Of a stretch of 64,000 nt of DNA, positions 43,379 to 51,455 are shown in pieces. This DNA is from UBA6168 sp965222975 (GTDB lineage: Bacteria > Bacteroidota > Bacteroidia > Chitinophagales > Saprospiraceae): positions 372,001 through 436,000 of the forward strand of contig CBDCVJ010000086.1 of NCBI GenBank assembly GCA_965222975.1, given 5' to 3'. A program made the position numbers and the translations under genes. Numbering within the stretch: the stretch's first letter is position 1; the number at the start of each line of letters is the position of its first letter. Under the pieces are notes generated by a model. That model saw only the letters and a program-made list of their open reading frames with translations, searched no databases and had not been told where the DNA came from.

Positions 43379-43657
43379 ATTGAGCGCTATTTTTTTAATT
43401 CGGAATATTCAAAAACAATTTCGAATTATTCAAAATGTATGGGGAGTTTTGCAACACAGCACCTACTTAGAAATTTTACATGGGTGCGTTGCGAGGTTAC
43501 AAAATCCCGCCTGTTTAGCATAGGTTTAATTTTTTATGAATTTCAAGAAAAACGAAAATAATAAAACTCAAAAACCTAAATCATCATTTTTCTAATTTTA
43601 ACAAATATGCGTTCTATCGTACTGTAAATGTTTTCCTTCCGTGTATATTTGCCATTC

Positions 43658-44410
43658 ATGCGAAAGTCAATCTTACCTGTTTTTTTATTTTTTACCTTAA
43701 TCGCTTGTCAACAAAAGCCAGCCAGCCAACTCACCATTGCCGCTGCCGCCAATGTCCAGTTTGCCATGGAAGAATTGGCCGAACAATTCACCAAAAAAAC
43801 AGGCATTGAATGCGATGTTATCATTAGCTCCTCCGGAAAGTTGACCGCTCAAATCAAAGAAGGCGCACCTTATGACCTGTTCATCTCCGCTGACATGAAA
43901 TACCCGGAACTGCTCCACTCATTTGGCCTCACAACCTCCCCTCCAAAACCATACGCCTTGGGCAACCTCGTTTTATGGTCGATAACGGTCACGCAACCCG
44001 CAGCTTCGATACAGAAGCTTGGAAATGTTCCCCACATCAAGCACATCGCCCTCGCCAACCCCAAAACTGCCCCTTACGGAGAAGCAGCTATAAAAGCTCT
44101 CAGACATTACCACCTCTTTGACACCCTGCAATCCAAATTAGTATACGGCGAAAGCATTTCCCAAGTCAACCAATTTGTCATTTCAAAAACGGCTGAGGTT
44201 GGTTTTACTGCGAAGTCAGTCGTCATGTCGCCAAAAATGAAGGGGCAAGGGGATTGGTCAGAAGTGCCGATGGAGTCGTATCCGCCCATTGCACAAGGGG
44301 TCGTCGTTGTAAAAAACGGGCAGGTGGAAAAAGCAGAAGCATTTTATGAATTTCTTTTTTCTCAGGAAGCCAAGGTTATTTTAGAACGGTTTGGCTATGG
44401 TGTTCCATAG
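43658..44410 (+). CDS. modA: Molybdate ABC transporter substrate-binding lipoprotein
   Basis: A 250-residue periplasmic molybdate-binding protein. The ATG at 43658 gives the signal and lipobox LTLIAC (a few residues upstream are rejected). Then LTIAAAANVQFAMEELAEQF, SSGKLTAQIKEGAPYDLFISADM and GYGVP at the end fit ModA (PBP-like, oxyanion pocket Ser in ISSSGKL). It is the first of a modA-modB-modC set, of which modC is damaged. Confidence 0.93.
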   Translation: MRKSILPVFLFFTLIACQQKPASQLTIAAAANVQFAMEELAEQFTKKTGIECDVIISSSGKLTAQIKEGAPYDLFISADMKYPELLHSFGLTTSPPKPYALGNLVLWSITVTQPAASIQKLGNVPHIKHIALANPKTAPYGEAAIKALRHYHLFDTLQSKLVYGESISQVNQFVISKTAEVGFTAKSVVMSPKMKGQGDWSEVPMESYPPIAQGVVVVKNGQVEKAEAFYEFLFSQEAKVILERFGYGVP

Positions 44411-44444
44411 TATGGAATTGAAATTCCATGCTACATTTACGCCC

Positions 44445-45119
44445 ATGCTTGATTGGCAACCTATCATACTCACATTCAAATTGGCCCTTGTCACGACGGC
44501 GCTATTGCTGGTCATATCCATCCCATTGGCCTATTGGCTGTCCTATTCCGAACGGAAGATGAAACCTGTGATCGAAACTCTGGTGAGCATGCCATTGGTG
44601 CTGCCGCCGACGGTGCTGGGGTTTTATTTGTTGGTTGCTTTTAGCCCTAATTATGCTTTTGGGAAAATGCTCTCGGAGGTGTTTAACCTAAAATTGATCT
44701 TTTCATTCGAGGGGCTGGTTTTAGCGTCGGTGATTTACAGTCTGCCATTTATGGTACACCCCATTCAAGCTGGCTTGAGCAACCTGCCTGCCTCTTTGAC
44801 GGAAGCAGCTTATGTGATGGGCAAATCGAAACGAACCACTTTATTCAAAGTGTTATTACCAAATATAAAACCCAATCTGCTAACCGGCATCGTGCTTTCA
44901 TTTGCCCATACCATTGGCGAATTTGGTGTGGTGCTGATGATCGGTGGCAACATACCCGGCAAGACCAAAGTGGCATCCATTGCTGTTTATGACGAGGTAG
45001 AGGCACTGAATTACGGTGTGGCCAACGCCTATTCCCTTTTTCTGTTTGCCCTTTCTTTTATCATTTTGCTGACGGTCTATATTGTGAATGGTGGATATTT
45101 AAAAAGGTATTGGCGATGA
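44445..45119 (+). CDS. modB: Molybdate ABC transporter permease
   Basis: A 224-residue inner-membrane permease. The ATG at 44445 is preferred because it starts a typical ModB (MLDWQPIILTFKLALVTT). It has five to six membrane helices and the EAA loop ESLTEAAYVMGKSKRTTLFKVLLP-type motif (AAYVMGKSKRTTLFKVLLPN), then SFAHTIGEFGVVLMIGGNIPG. Its stop codon overlaps the modC start (ATGA). The permease itself looks intact. Confidence 0.93.
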   Translation: MLDWQPIILTFKLALVTTALLLVISIPLAYWLSYSERKMKPVIETLVSMPLVLPPTVLGFYLLVAFSPNYAFGKMLSEVFNLKLIFSFEGLVLASVIYSLPFMVHPIQAGLSNLPASLTEAAYVMGKSKRTTLFKVLLPNIKPNLLTGIVLSFAHTIGEFGVVLMIGGNIPGKTKVASIAVYDEVEALNYGVANAYSLFLFALSFIILLTVYIVNGGYLKRYWR

Positions 45120-45949
45120 TCCGATTTGTTTTACATAAAAGACTAAAAGCCGTAGGCGGCGAAATGCAACTGCAAGTGGAGGCAGCCATTGAGAGAGGGC
45201 AGTTGCTGGCACTGTACGGCGAATCGGGGGCTGGGAAAACGTCCATCCTCCGCATGCTCGCTGGGTTGATGAAACCTGAAAATGGTCGCATCGAAGTGCA
45301 TGGGGATATATGGCTGGATACACAAAACGATATTTATTTAAAACCTCAATTGCGAAAAATGGGCTTCGTCTTCCAAGATTATGCACTATTCCCAAATATG
45401 ACCGTTCGGCAAAATCTCGAATTTGCTTTGGATAAAAAACAAGACAATCAAATTATTGACGAACTGATAGAAATGGTTGAACTCGGCGACCTGCAACACC
45501 GCAAAGCCAGAAACCCTTTCTGGCGGCCAGCAGCAGCGCACCGCCCTCGCCCGTGCCCTTGTCCGCCGTCCTGAACTGCTGACTGCTCGACGAACCGCTG
45601 TCTGCGCTTGATTATTCGATGCGCTCTAAATTGCAGGACTATATTTTGGAAGTCCACCGTCGTTTTAATTTGACGACCATATTGGTGAGCCATGAAATAA
45701 GCGAGGTGTTTAAAATGGCAGACATGGTGTTTTCCATGGAAAGGGGAAAAGTAATAAAGCAGGGAAAACCAATGGAGCTTGTTTGCAAACGGCAAAAGTC
45801 CCGACAAAGACGGTTATAAATTAATCGGCGATGTAGTGGAAATAAATCGACAAAAAAATAAAATATTTATAAAAATATTAATTGGAAATCAAATTTTACA
45901 AAAGGAGATGATGAGTGAAAATATAGGAGGAACTGAAAATAGGAGATAA
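45116..45949 (+). pseudogene. modC: Molybdate ABC transporter ATP-binding protein, three frameshifts
   Basis: It starts by ATGA overlap with modB and contains Walker A (GESGAGKT), then FQDYALFPNMTV. Three one-base insertions break the frame. One lies near 45501-45516: skipping a base restores HRKPETLSGGQQQRTALARALV. One is the A at 45582: skipping it restores ELLLLDEPLSALDYS. One is the G at 45781: skipping it restores ELFANGKSPDKDGYKLIGDVV. With all three corrected one frame runs to the TAA at 45949, about 276 residues. So the ATPase is probably non-functional, unless these are sequence errors; none sits in a homopolymer. Confidence 0.85.
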
Positions 45950-46012
45950 AGTGATTAGTGGAAGGAGCGATTAATATTAACTCAGTGAAATAAAATAAAC
46001 ATTAATGGGAAT

Positions 46013-46049
46013 ACGGATGACACGGATTAGGCGGATGTTTCACGGATTT
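46013..46049 (+). repeat. Tandem CGGAT words
   Basis: CGGAT recurs at 46014, 46023, 46032 and 46043, in the form ACGGATGACACGGATTAGG. Low-complexity arrays like this are seen in Bacteroidota intergenic regions. No coding function. Confidence 0.5.
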
Positions 46050-46129
46050 TTATGCTGATTAAATTGAAGTGTAAAACTCTGCCTAATCTAAGTTTGTTGA
46101 AAAATTAAAATAATAAGTAATCCTAAAAT

Positions 46130-46252
46130 GCATCCTCCCCCCAACCCCCTCCAAAGGGGGAGACAGACCCGTTCTTTAATTTAATTATGTGCAATAAAAC
46201 TAAATTTTAGCAGGATCTGTCTCCCCCTTGGAGGGGGTTGGGGGGAGGATGC
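46130..46252. repeat. C-rich/G-rich inverted repeat with about 40-bp arms
   Basis: GCATCCTCCCCCCAACCCCC... at 46130-46170 pairs with the complementary ...GGGGGTTGGGGGGAGGATGC at 46213-46252, separated by about 42 bases and with few mismatches. It lies between the broken modC and the hydrolase-OsmC gene. The sequence is a word type I believe to be common in Bacteroidota; the G-runs could also fold as quadruplexes. Confidence 0.8.
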
Positions 46253-46322
46253 GCCCAAGAATAAAATCCAATTTCCTATTTAAGAACGACTCTGCTAAAA
46301 ATAATAGATTAATTTCCAGGTT

Positions 46323-47534
46323 ATGCCATCGCAAAAAATAAATTTCCAAAATAAAAATGGCGAAACACTTGCCGCCCGTCTTGAATTGCCAGTCAATCAA
46401 CATCCGCACACCTTTGCATTATTTGCCCATTGTTTTACCTGCAATAAAAATTTAACGGCAGTCCGAAATATAAGCCGGGCATTAAATCAGGAAGGAATTG
46501 CCGTCCTGCGTTTTGACTTTACCGGGCTGGGGGAGAGCGAGGGAGATTTTGCCGACACCAATTTTTCTTCCAATGTGGAAGATTTAATAGAGGCGGCTGA
46601 TTTTTTAAAAAATAATTACGAAGCACCAGAAATATTAATTGGCCATTCGCTGGGTGGTGCAGCGGTAATTTGTGCCGCAACCCAAATGCCGGAATTAAAA
46701 GCAGTTGCCACGATAGGAGCACCATATAATCCCGGCCATGTAAGCCATTTAATTTCAGGGGCAATAGAAGAACTAAATGAAAAAGGAATTGCAGAAGTAT
46801 CCATCGGAGGCAGACCTTTTACAGTCAAAAAACAATTTTTGGATGATATTCAAAATCAGGATTTAAATGAAAAAGTAAATCGTTTGGGAAAATCTTTATT
46901 GGTGCTGCATTCGCCACAAGATCGAACGGTGGAAGTCGAAAATGCCGCACGCTTGTATAAAGCGGCCCGACATCCAAAAAGCTTTGTCAGCCTCGATGGT
47001 GCTGACCATTTATTGAGCAACAAAGATGACTCGTATTATGTGGGCGATGTAATTGCGGCATGGGCAAAAAGATATATTGCCGTACCTAAAAAAGAAAAAT
47101 TACAAGCCTATAAAAATGTGGCTGTTCGCCTCGGCAATGAAGGCTTTACGACGGATGTCATGGTGCGTCACCACAACCTCACTGCCGATGAACCCGTTAC
47201 TGTCGGTGGCAATGATTATGGCCCATCGCCATATGAACTGTTGAATGCCAGCCTGGGCGCTTGCACCGCCATGACGTTGCAAATGTATGCCCGCCGGAAA
47301 AAATGGGACTTGCATGAGGTCGTCGTCCATCTTGAACATTACAAAGACTATGCGGCTGATATGGAAAATATGGAAGATAAAAAAAGCAAACTCGATCATT
47401 TTGACCGATTGTTGGAATTAAAAGGGGATTTGGATGAAACGCAAAAAAACCGTTTATTGGAAATTGCCAATAAATGCCCGGTGCATCGGACGTTGCATAG
47501 TGAGGTGAAGGTGATTACGAAATTGAAGGAGTAA
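46323..47534 (+). CDS. Alpha/beta hydrolase-OsmC fusion protein
   Basis: A 403-residue two-domain protein. Residues about 5-250 form an alpha/beta hydrolase with nucleophile Ser in LIGHSLGGAAV, and HSPQDRTVEVENA and LDGADHLLSN for the acid and histidine. Residues about 265-400 form an OsmC-like domain, with LGACTAMTLQMYARRKKW and NKCPVHRTLH supplying the two redox cysteines. OsmC proteins reduce organic hydroperoxides. The fused form is widespread in Bacteroidota and probably handles lipid-type peroxides or esters; the hydrolase substrate is unknown. Confidence 0.93.
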   Translation: MPSQKINFQNKNGETLAARLELPVNQHPHTFALFAHCFTCNKNLTAVRNISRALNQEGIAVLRFDFTGLGESEGDFADTNFSSNVEDLIEAADFLKNNYEAPEILIGHSLGGAAVICAATQMPELKAVATIGAPYNPGHVSHLISGAIEELNEKGIAEVSIGGRPFTVKKQFLDDIQNQDLNEKVNRLGKSLLVLHSPQDRTVEVENAARLYKAARHPKSFVSLDGADHLLSNKDDSYYVGDVIAAWAKRYIAVPKKEKLQAYKNVAVRLGNEGFTTDVMVRHHNLTADEPVTVGGNDYGPSPYELLNASLGACTAMTLQMYARRKKWDLHEVVVHLEHYKDYAADMENMEDKKSKLDHFDRLLELKGDLDETQKNRLLEIANKCPVHRTLHSEVKVITKLKE

Positions 47535-47906
47535 TGCTATTTTTACGAACCAATTTTAAAATAATTCAACAGAGGAATAACTTGAAAATATTAAATTAGG
47601 ATTTATCATAATGTGAAAAATCACACCTCATCTCCAGAAGCCACCCTCTCTCAGACCATGCCAGCCTGTCGGCAGGCTGGCAGGAAAAACGGGTTTCACT
47701 TTTTAATAAAGATTAATTTAATATTGTCAAGATTAAGTTGCTATACACTTTTTATATTTAGATTTGTTTTCAGGCAAAAAGTGAAGAAACCTCCCTCTCT
47801 GAAGAACCTTTCTTCTCAGAGATGAAAGCCAGTCATTTTCAAAAAGTGTATAGTAACTTATGTCAAGATAAAAAGTATATTTCGAAAATTAACCTAAATA
47901 AATTTT
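47535..47906. other. Intergenic region containing repeat elements
   Basis: This 372-bp stretch holds a short palindrome CCAGCCTGTCGGCAGGCTGG (47661-47680) and the family C inverted repeat at 47735-47860. No gene was found. Confidence 0.5.
47735..47868. repeat. Inverted repeat with TATACACTTTTT arms, family C copy 1
   Basis: AAGTTGCTATACACTTTTT (47735-47753) pairs with AAAAAGTGTATAGTAACTT (47841-47859), 18 of 19 positions. The right arm continues ATGTCAAG, and the same 27-base stretch recurs at 61495-61521. In the middle, GTTTTCAGGCAAAAA (47766-47780) is the inverse of TTTTTGCCTGAAAAC near 61478-61492. Confidence 0.75.
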
Positions 47907-48428
47907 ATGCCTAAACGATATCCAAGAACTTTGTCAAGTGGTGCCAATAATACTGTTCTTGCACTTTCCAATACAGAAGTAGGCAAATTATTTTTTGGAG
48001 ACACTCGTTCTGACATTGGTTCAGAAGCGGAAAAAATGAAATTTGCCAACAACGTAAACGATCTTGTTGTAAAATTTATTCGTTTGGATGTATTTGAAAA
48101 TGACAGTGAAATGCTGGTAATGGAGCGACTTTACCCTTTCGACTTTAGGGCATACGAGCAAGAACGTCGTTTGCTTTGGATGGATGTTTTTGAAGATGAA
48201 TTGGTGCAGTTACACAAAGTAGGATTTGTTCACAGGGATTTACAGCGGCCTTCTAATATGCCTGGGATGGCCTACGACAATATTTTTTTAACAGAAAAAG
48301 GCATCCGTTTAATAGATGTTGGCATTTCTGCTCTAAAGCACCAGGTTGGAGAGAAATTGTTTGACAGGTTTGTAAAATTGGAAATGGAGGAGTTTGAGAA
48401 ATTCAGGTTGTTTTTTCTTGAAAGATAG
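47907..48428 (+). CDS. Compact protein-kinase-like protein
   Basis: A 173-residue protein with kinase-fold signatures. It has a glycine-loop-like LSSGANNTVLAL, a possible alphaC Glu (SEAEKMKFAN), hinge-like MLVMERLYPFDF, catalytic loop FVHRDLQRPSN, and metal-loop LIDVGIS (DVG in place of DFG). The chain is far shorter than a normal kinase (about 250), so it is either a minimal member of the RIO/Kdo-kinase type group or a remnant. It ends in a helical segment with no further domains. The neighbours do not clarify its role. Confidence 0.6.
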   Translation: MPKRYPRTLSSGANNTVLALSNTEVGKLFFGDTRSDIGSEAEKMKFANNVNDLVVKFIRLDVFENDSEMLVMERLYPFDFRAYEQERRLLWMDVFEDELVQLHKVGFVHRDLQRPSNMPGMAYDNIFLTEKGIRLIDVGISALKHQVGEKLFDRFVKLEMEEFEKFRLFFLER

Positions 48429-48531
48429 TTTATGTTAAAAGGAAAATATGAAATACAAAACGATAGGATAATTCAACATACATTTCCAAAAGAAAAAATT
48501 GGAAACGCTGCATATTCCATATTTTGAAATC

Positions 48532-48594
48532 AATAGACTTGTTCGTAAATAAGATTTTTTCATATTCAAAATCCTTATTTGCGAACAAGTCTAA
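48532..48594. repeat. Inverted repeat between kinase-like gene and tdo
   Basis: Arms AATAGACTTGTTCGTAAATAAG and its near complement pair with few mismatches. Together with the following element it fills part of the 604-bp gap. Confidence 0.75.
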
Positions 48595-48650
48595 TATTTC
48601 CAGCCTCCTTTTGTTTCTTCCACTCATGTACGGATCTAATGTTTTTATAA

Positions 48651-48838
48651 AAGCTAATTGTAGCTATTCAGCAGGGTTTGTTTTTAGAGTCTGTCTCATG
48701 AGTCTCCTCGGGGCATCAATTTGCTAAATCTCAAAGATTTAGTAAATTTGAAATCAGTGACTTATAGATTTACTAAATTTTTAAAATTTAGCAAATCGAG
48801 ACTTATGAGACAGCCTCCATGCTGAACAATTACAGCTA
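48651..48838. repeat. Multi-arm inverted repeat, family B copy 3
   Basis: From outside in: AGCTAATTGTAGCTATTCAGC/ complement (loose), GTCTGTCTCATGAGTCTC/GAGACTTATGAGACAGCC (16 of 18), and tandem ATTTGCTAAATCTCAAAGATTTAGTAAAT and GATTTACTAAATTTTTAAAATTTAGCAAATC near-palindromes. The core is the same as at 32344-32420. It lies upstream of the tdo promoter region. Confidence 0.8.
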
Positions 48839-48924
48839 ATTTAATATGATCAATTTATGTTTTTCTCTTCAGATCCTCCACCTACTTGAGTGACAAAAAG
48901 CAGCATTATTTCTTATACTTTTTA

Positions 48925-48956
48925 TCTGTTGTAAGTCCCAAATCTTTCTAATTTTG
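48925..48956 (+). promoter_or_regulatory. Candidate Bacteroidota promoter of the kynurenine cluster
   Basis: TCTG (48925-48928), 20-base spacer, TAATTTTG (48949-48956). The -7 element matches TANNTTTG exactly and the -33 element is TTTG-like. Transcription would start near 48963, about 70 bases before the first gene. Pattern-based only. Confidence 0.45.
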
Positions 48957-49032
48957 GCCTTTCTGAAATGTGGTCGAACGAAGTTCCATTCGATCACCAA
49001 TCATCAATAGACTAATCACTACAACCTAACCA

Positions 49033-50139
49033 ATGTCAGACCAAGACCTAAAATACACTACCATCCATTACCACTCCTACCTGCACCTGGACAAAATACT
49101 CGGTGCCCAGCACCCCCGCAGTGCCGACTTGGAGGAGAAACCTGCCCATGAGGAAATGCTCTTCATCATTATCCACCAAGTGTATGAACTGTGGTTCAAG
49201 CAGATCAAGCATGAAATGGAGTCCGTGCTGGAAATGTTTCACAAGGACAGCGTAAACGAACGTGGCATCGGCACGGCATGCGCCCGATTGGAGCGGGTGG
49301 AAGAAATCATGAAACTCCTCATCCAGCAGATCCGGGTGCTGGAAACAATGACGCCACTTGACTTCCTCGACTTCCGCAATTACCTTTTTCCAGCTTCGGG
49401 GTTTCAAAGTTTCCAGTTCCGCATGGTGGAAGTGATGCTCGGCTTGGAAGAGAAAAAACGCCTGACTTACAACAACCATCACTATGCCTCGGTATTCCCT
49501 CAGGAACAAAGGGATGCTTTGCAAAAAGCCACTGAATATGGTTCCCTGTTCGATTTGGTCGAGGCCTGGTTGGAGCGCACGCCCTTTTTGCAATGGGGCG
49601 ATTTCAAGTTTTTGGAACATTATAAAAGGGCGGTTGAAAAAATGATTGCCAAAGAACAGGCTGCCATCCGTTCGACACAGTACTTGAGCGAAAAAGAAAA
49701 AGAAATGCGTTTGAAAATGCTGGGCAACACCGACACCTATTTCCAATCGGTATTAAATAAGGAAGTACACCAAAAAATGAAAGAAGAAGGTGCTTTGCGG
49801 CTTTCCTACCGGGCGACCCTGGCAGCGCTCTTTATCAACCTCTACCGGGATGAGCCCATCCTCCACGGCCCCTTCCGCCTCCTCACCAACCTCATCGACA
49901 TTGATGAACTGCTCACCACCTGGCGTTATCGCCATGCTCAAATGGTGCTGCGGATGCTTGGTAAAAAAATCGGCACCGGCGGTTCATCCGGCCATGAATA
50001 TCTGCACGCCACTGCGGTAAAACATCATATATTTACCGACTTGCATAATATCTCTACCCTGCTCATCCCCCGCTCGGAACTCCCGCCTCTGCCGGACGAT
50101 CTGCGCCGTGAACTGGGTTTTTATTATACGCAGAAATAA
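49033..50139 (+). CDS. kynA: Tryptophan 2,3-dioxygenase
   Basis: A 368-residue cytoplasmic heme enzyme that opens the indole ring of L-tryptophan to N-formylkynurenine, the first step of the kynurenine route. HEEMLFIIIHQVYELWFKQ holds the distal His (H48). RLTYNNHHYASVF and GTGGSSGHEYLHATAVKHHIFTD hold the loop and the heme-binding His. The length and motifs fit the tetrameric bacterial family. It is the first gene of a co-directional run to 55330. No formamidase gene for the next step is in the window. Confidence 0.97.
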   Translation: MSDQDLKYTTIHYHSYLHLDKILGAQHPRSADLEEKPAHEEMLFIIIHQVYELWFKQIKHEMESVLEMFHKDSVNERGIGTACARLERVEEIMKLLIQQIRVLETMTPLDFLDFRNYLFPASGFQSFQFRMVEVMLGLEEKKRLTYNNHHYASVFPQEQRDALQKATEYGSLFDLVEAWLERTPFLQWGDFKFLEHYKRAVEKMIAKEQAAIRSTQYLSEKEKEMRLKMLGNTDTYFQSVLNKEVHQKMKEEGALRLSYRATLAALFINLYRDEPILHGPFRLLTNLIDIDELLTTWRYRHAQMVLRMLGKKIGTGGSSGHEYLHATAVKHHIFTDLHNISTLLIPRSELPPLPDDLRRELGFYYTQK

Positions 50140-50140
50140 A

Positions 50141-50223
50141 TGGTTGAATGGCTGAATGGTTTAATGGCTATATGGCTGGTGCCAAAAACCATTAAACCAT
50201 TCAGCCATCTAACCATTAAACCA
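50141..50223. repeat. ATGGTTTAATGG-word inverted repeat between tdo and haao
   Basis: The left arm has TGGTTGAATGGCTGAATGG and the right arm the complementary ACCATTCAGCCATC, built from 8-base words. It fills the 91-bp gap between two co-directional kynurenine genes. Similar words occur at 507-598 and 53898-53979. Confidence 0.8.
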
Positions 50224-50230
50224 TTTAAAA

Positions 50231-50749
50231 ATGTCTAAACTACTACCAAAATTTAATTTCAAAGAGTGGATTGACGAGCATCGTCATTTATTGAAACCGC
50301 CCGTTGGCAACAAATGCGTCTGGGACAATGGTGAATACATCGTCATGGTCGTTGGCGGCCCGAATTCCCGCAAGGATTATCACCTGAATCAAACGCCTGA
50401 ATTTTTTTATCAGGTGGAGGGAGATATTACTTTAAAGGTGATTGATGAGGGCGAGCAAAAAGATGTACACATCAAGGAAGGTGAAATATATTTATTGCCG
50501 TCCAATATCCCACATTCTCCACAGCGGGGGCCAAATACCATTGGTTTGGTGATCGAACAGAAAAGGCCCGATGGCATGGAAGACGGCTTGGCTTGGTTTT
50601 GTGAAAGTTGCCATAGCGAACTTTATCGGGAGCCATTTACCCTGCAAAATATTGAGACAGATATGCCGGTTATTTTTGACCGTTTTTACAGTGACAAGGA
50701 ATTATTGACTTGTAATAAATGTGGAGCGGAAATGGAGCCACCGAAGTGA
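50231..50749 (+). CDS. nbaC: 3-Hydroxyanthranilate 3,4-dioxygenase
   Basis: A 172-residue cupin enzyme cleaving 3-hydroxyanthranilate to 2-amino-3-carboxymuconate semialdehyde. R47, H51, E57 and H95 form the iron/substrate site (RKDYHLNQTPEFFYQ and NIPHSPQRG). The rubredoxin-like second metal site is present as Cys124/127 and Cys161/164 (CESC, CNKC). The positions match the characterised Cupriavidus enzyme as I remember it. It follows tdo after a hairpin. Confidence 0.96.
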   Translation: MSKLLPKFNFKEWIDEHRHLLKPPVGNKCVWDNGEYIVMVVGGPNSRKDYHLNQTPEFFYQVEGDITLKVIDEGEQKDVHIKEGEIYLLPSNIPHSPQRGPNTIGLVIEQKRPDGMEDGLAWFCESCHSELYREPFTLQNIETDMPVIFDRFYSDKELLTCNKCGAEMEPPK

Positions 50750-50864
50750 TAATGGCAATTACAAGAAATTGTATTCAGAGAAATAATTTGTAAATTTGTA
50801 TGCGTTAACCGCCCATCAAATTACAAACTTATTGTGCAAAGCTTTTAAATCAAATTAATTGATT

Positions 50865-51107
50865 ATGAATACTTTAGAGTTAAAAGGGAGCATTCTTGAA
50901 CGATTGGCAAATATTCAGGACACTGAAGTTTTGACTAAGATCAATCAGTTTCTAATCCAATTATCAAAGCCAAATGCAGCCAAGGAAAGAGTTCCTGAAT
51001 GGTTAACTGATGAACAAGCTGCTGATCTTGAAGAGGCACTTCAAGAAATGAAAGAGGGGAAATATGCAATGACCCATGAGGAACTCATGAAAAAATATCA
51101 GACATGA
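50865..51107 (+). CDS. Antitoxin of a RelBE/ParDE-type pair
   Basis: An 80-residue protein with an N-terminal helix (ELKGSILERLANIQDTEVLTKINQFL) and acidic ALQEMKEGKYAMTHEELMKKYQ tail, as in DUF2683-type or Phd/YefM-like antitoxins of ParE toxins. The ATG at 50865 is preferred over an upstream TTG. The stop overlaps the next ATG (ATGA), so the two genes are translationally coupled. It interrupts the kynurenine gene run. Confidence 0.85.
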   Translation: MNTLELKGSILERLANIQDTEVLTKINQFLIQLSKPNAAKERVPEWLTDEQAADLEEALQEMKEGKYAMTHEELMKKYQT

Positions 51108-51397
51108 TTAAAAAGGTTCTTTGGCAGAGTAAGGCGCTGGAAGTCTTTACAGAAACGTATGAATACTTAGAGAAACATTTTTCAAAAAAAGCTGCCGAAA
51201 ATTTTAGAAAAGCCGTAGACAAAAGGATTTCTTTTTTGGTGGAACAACCCACCGCAGGGCGAAAAAGCAATGAACCATCTGTCAGGTTTGCCAATATTGA
51301 CAGCTACCGTCATATTTTTTATAAAGTGGAAAATGATGCCCTTCATATACTAACCATCTTCGACAATAGACAAGACCCGAAAAAAAGACCATATTAA
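51104..51397 (+). CDS. RelE/ParE family toxin
   Basis: A 97-residue protein with the fold's features: VLWQSKALEVFTETYEYLEKH, basic RKAVDKRISFLVEQPTAGRKS and a C-terminal YRHIFYKVENDALHILTIFDNRQDPKK. ParE toxins act on gyrase, and RelE on ribosomal mRNA; which applies here cannot be told. It is paired with the upstream antitoxin, with a one-codon overlap. Both genes are intact. Confidence 0.92.
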   Translation: MIKKVLWQSKALEVFTETYEYLEKHFSKKAAENFRKAVDKRISFLVEQPTAGRKSNEPSVRFANIDSYRHIFYKVENDALHILTIFDNRQDPKKRPY

Positions 51398-51455
51398 ATT
51401 CAACTCATTTAATTATTTCGTGAAAAAAAAATTCGGCCCAACCATTTAATTTTCA

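Noticed and set aside
49048..49746. Minus-strand frame opposite tryptophan 2,3-dioxygenase
   Set aside because: Shadow of a strongly supported enzyme, no recognisable motif.
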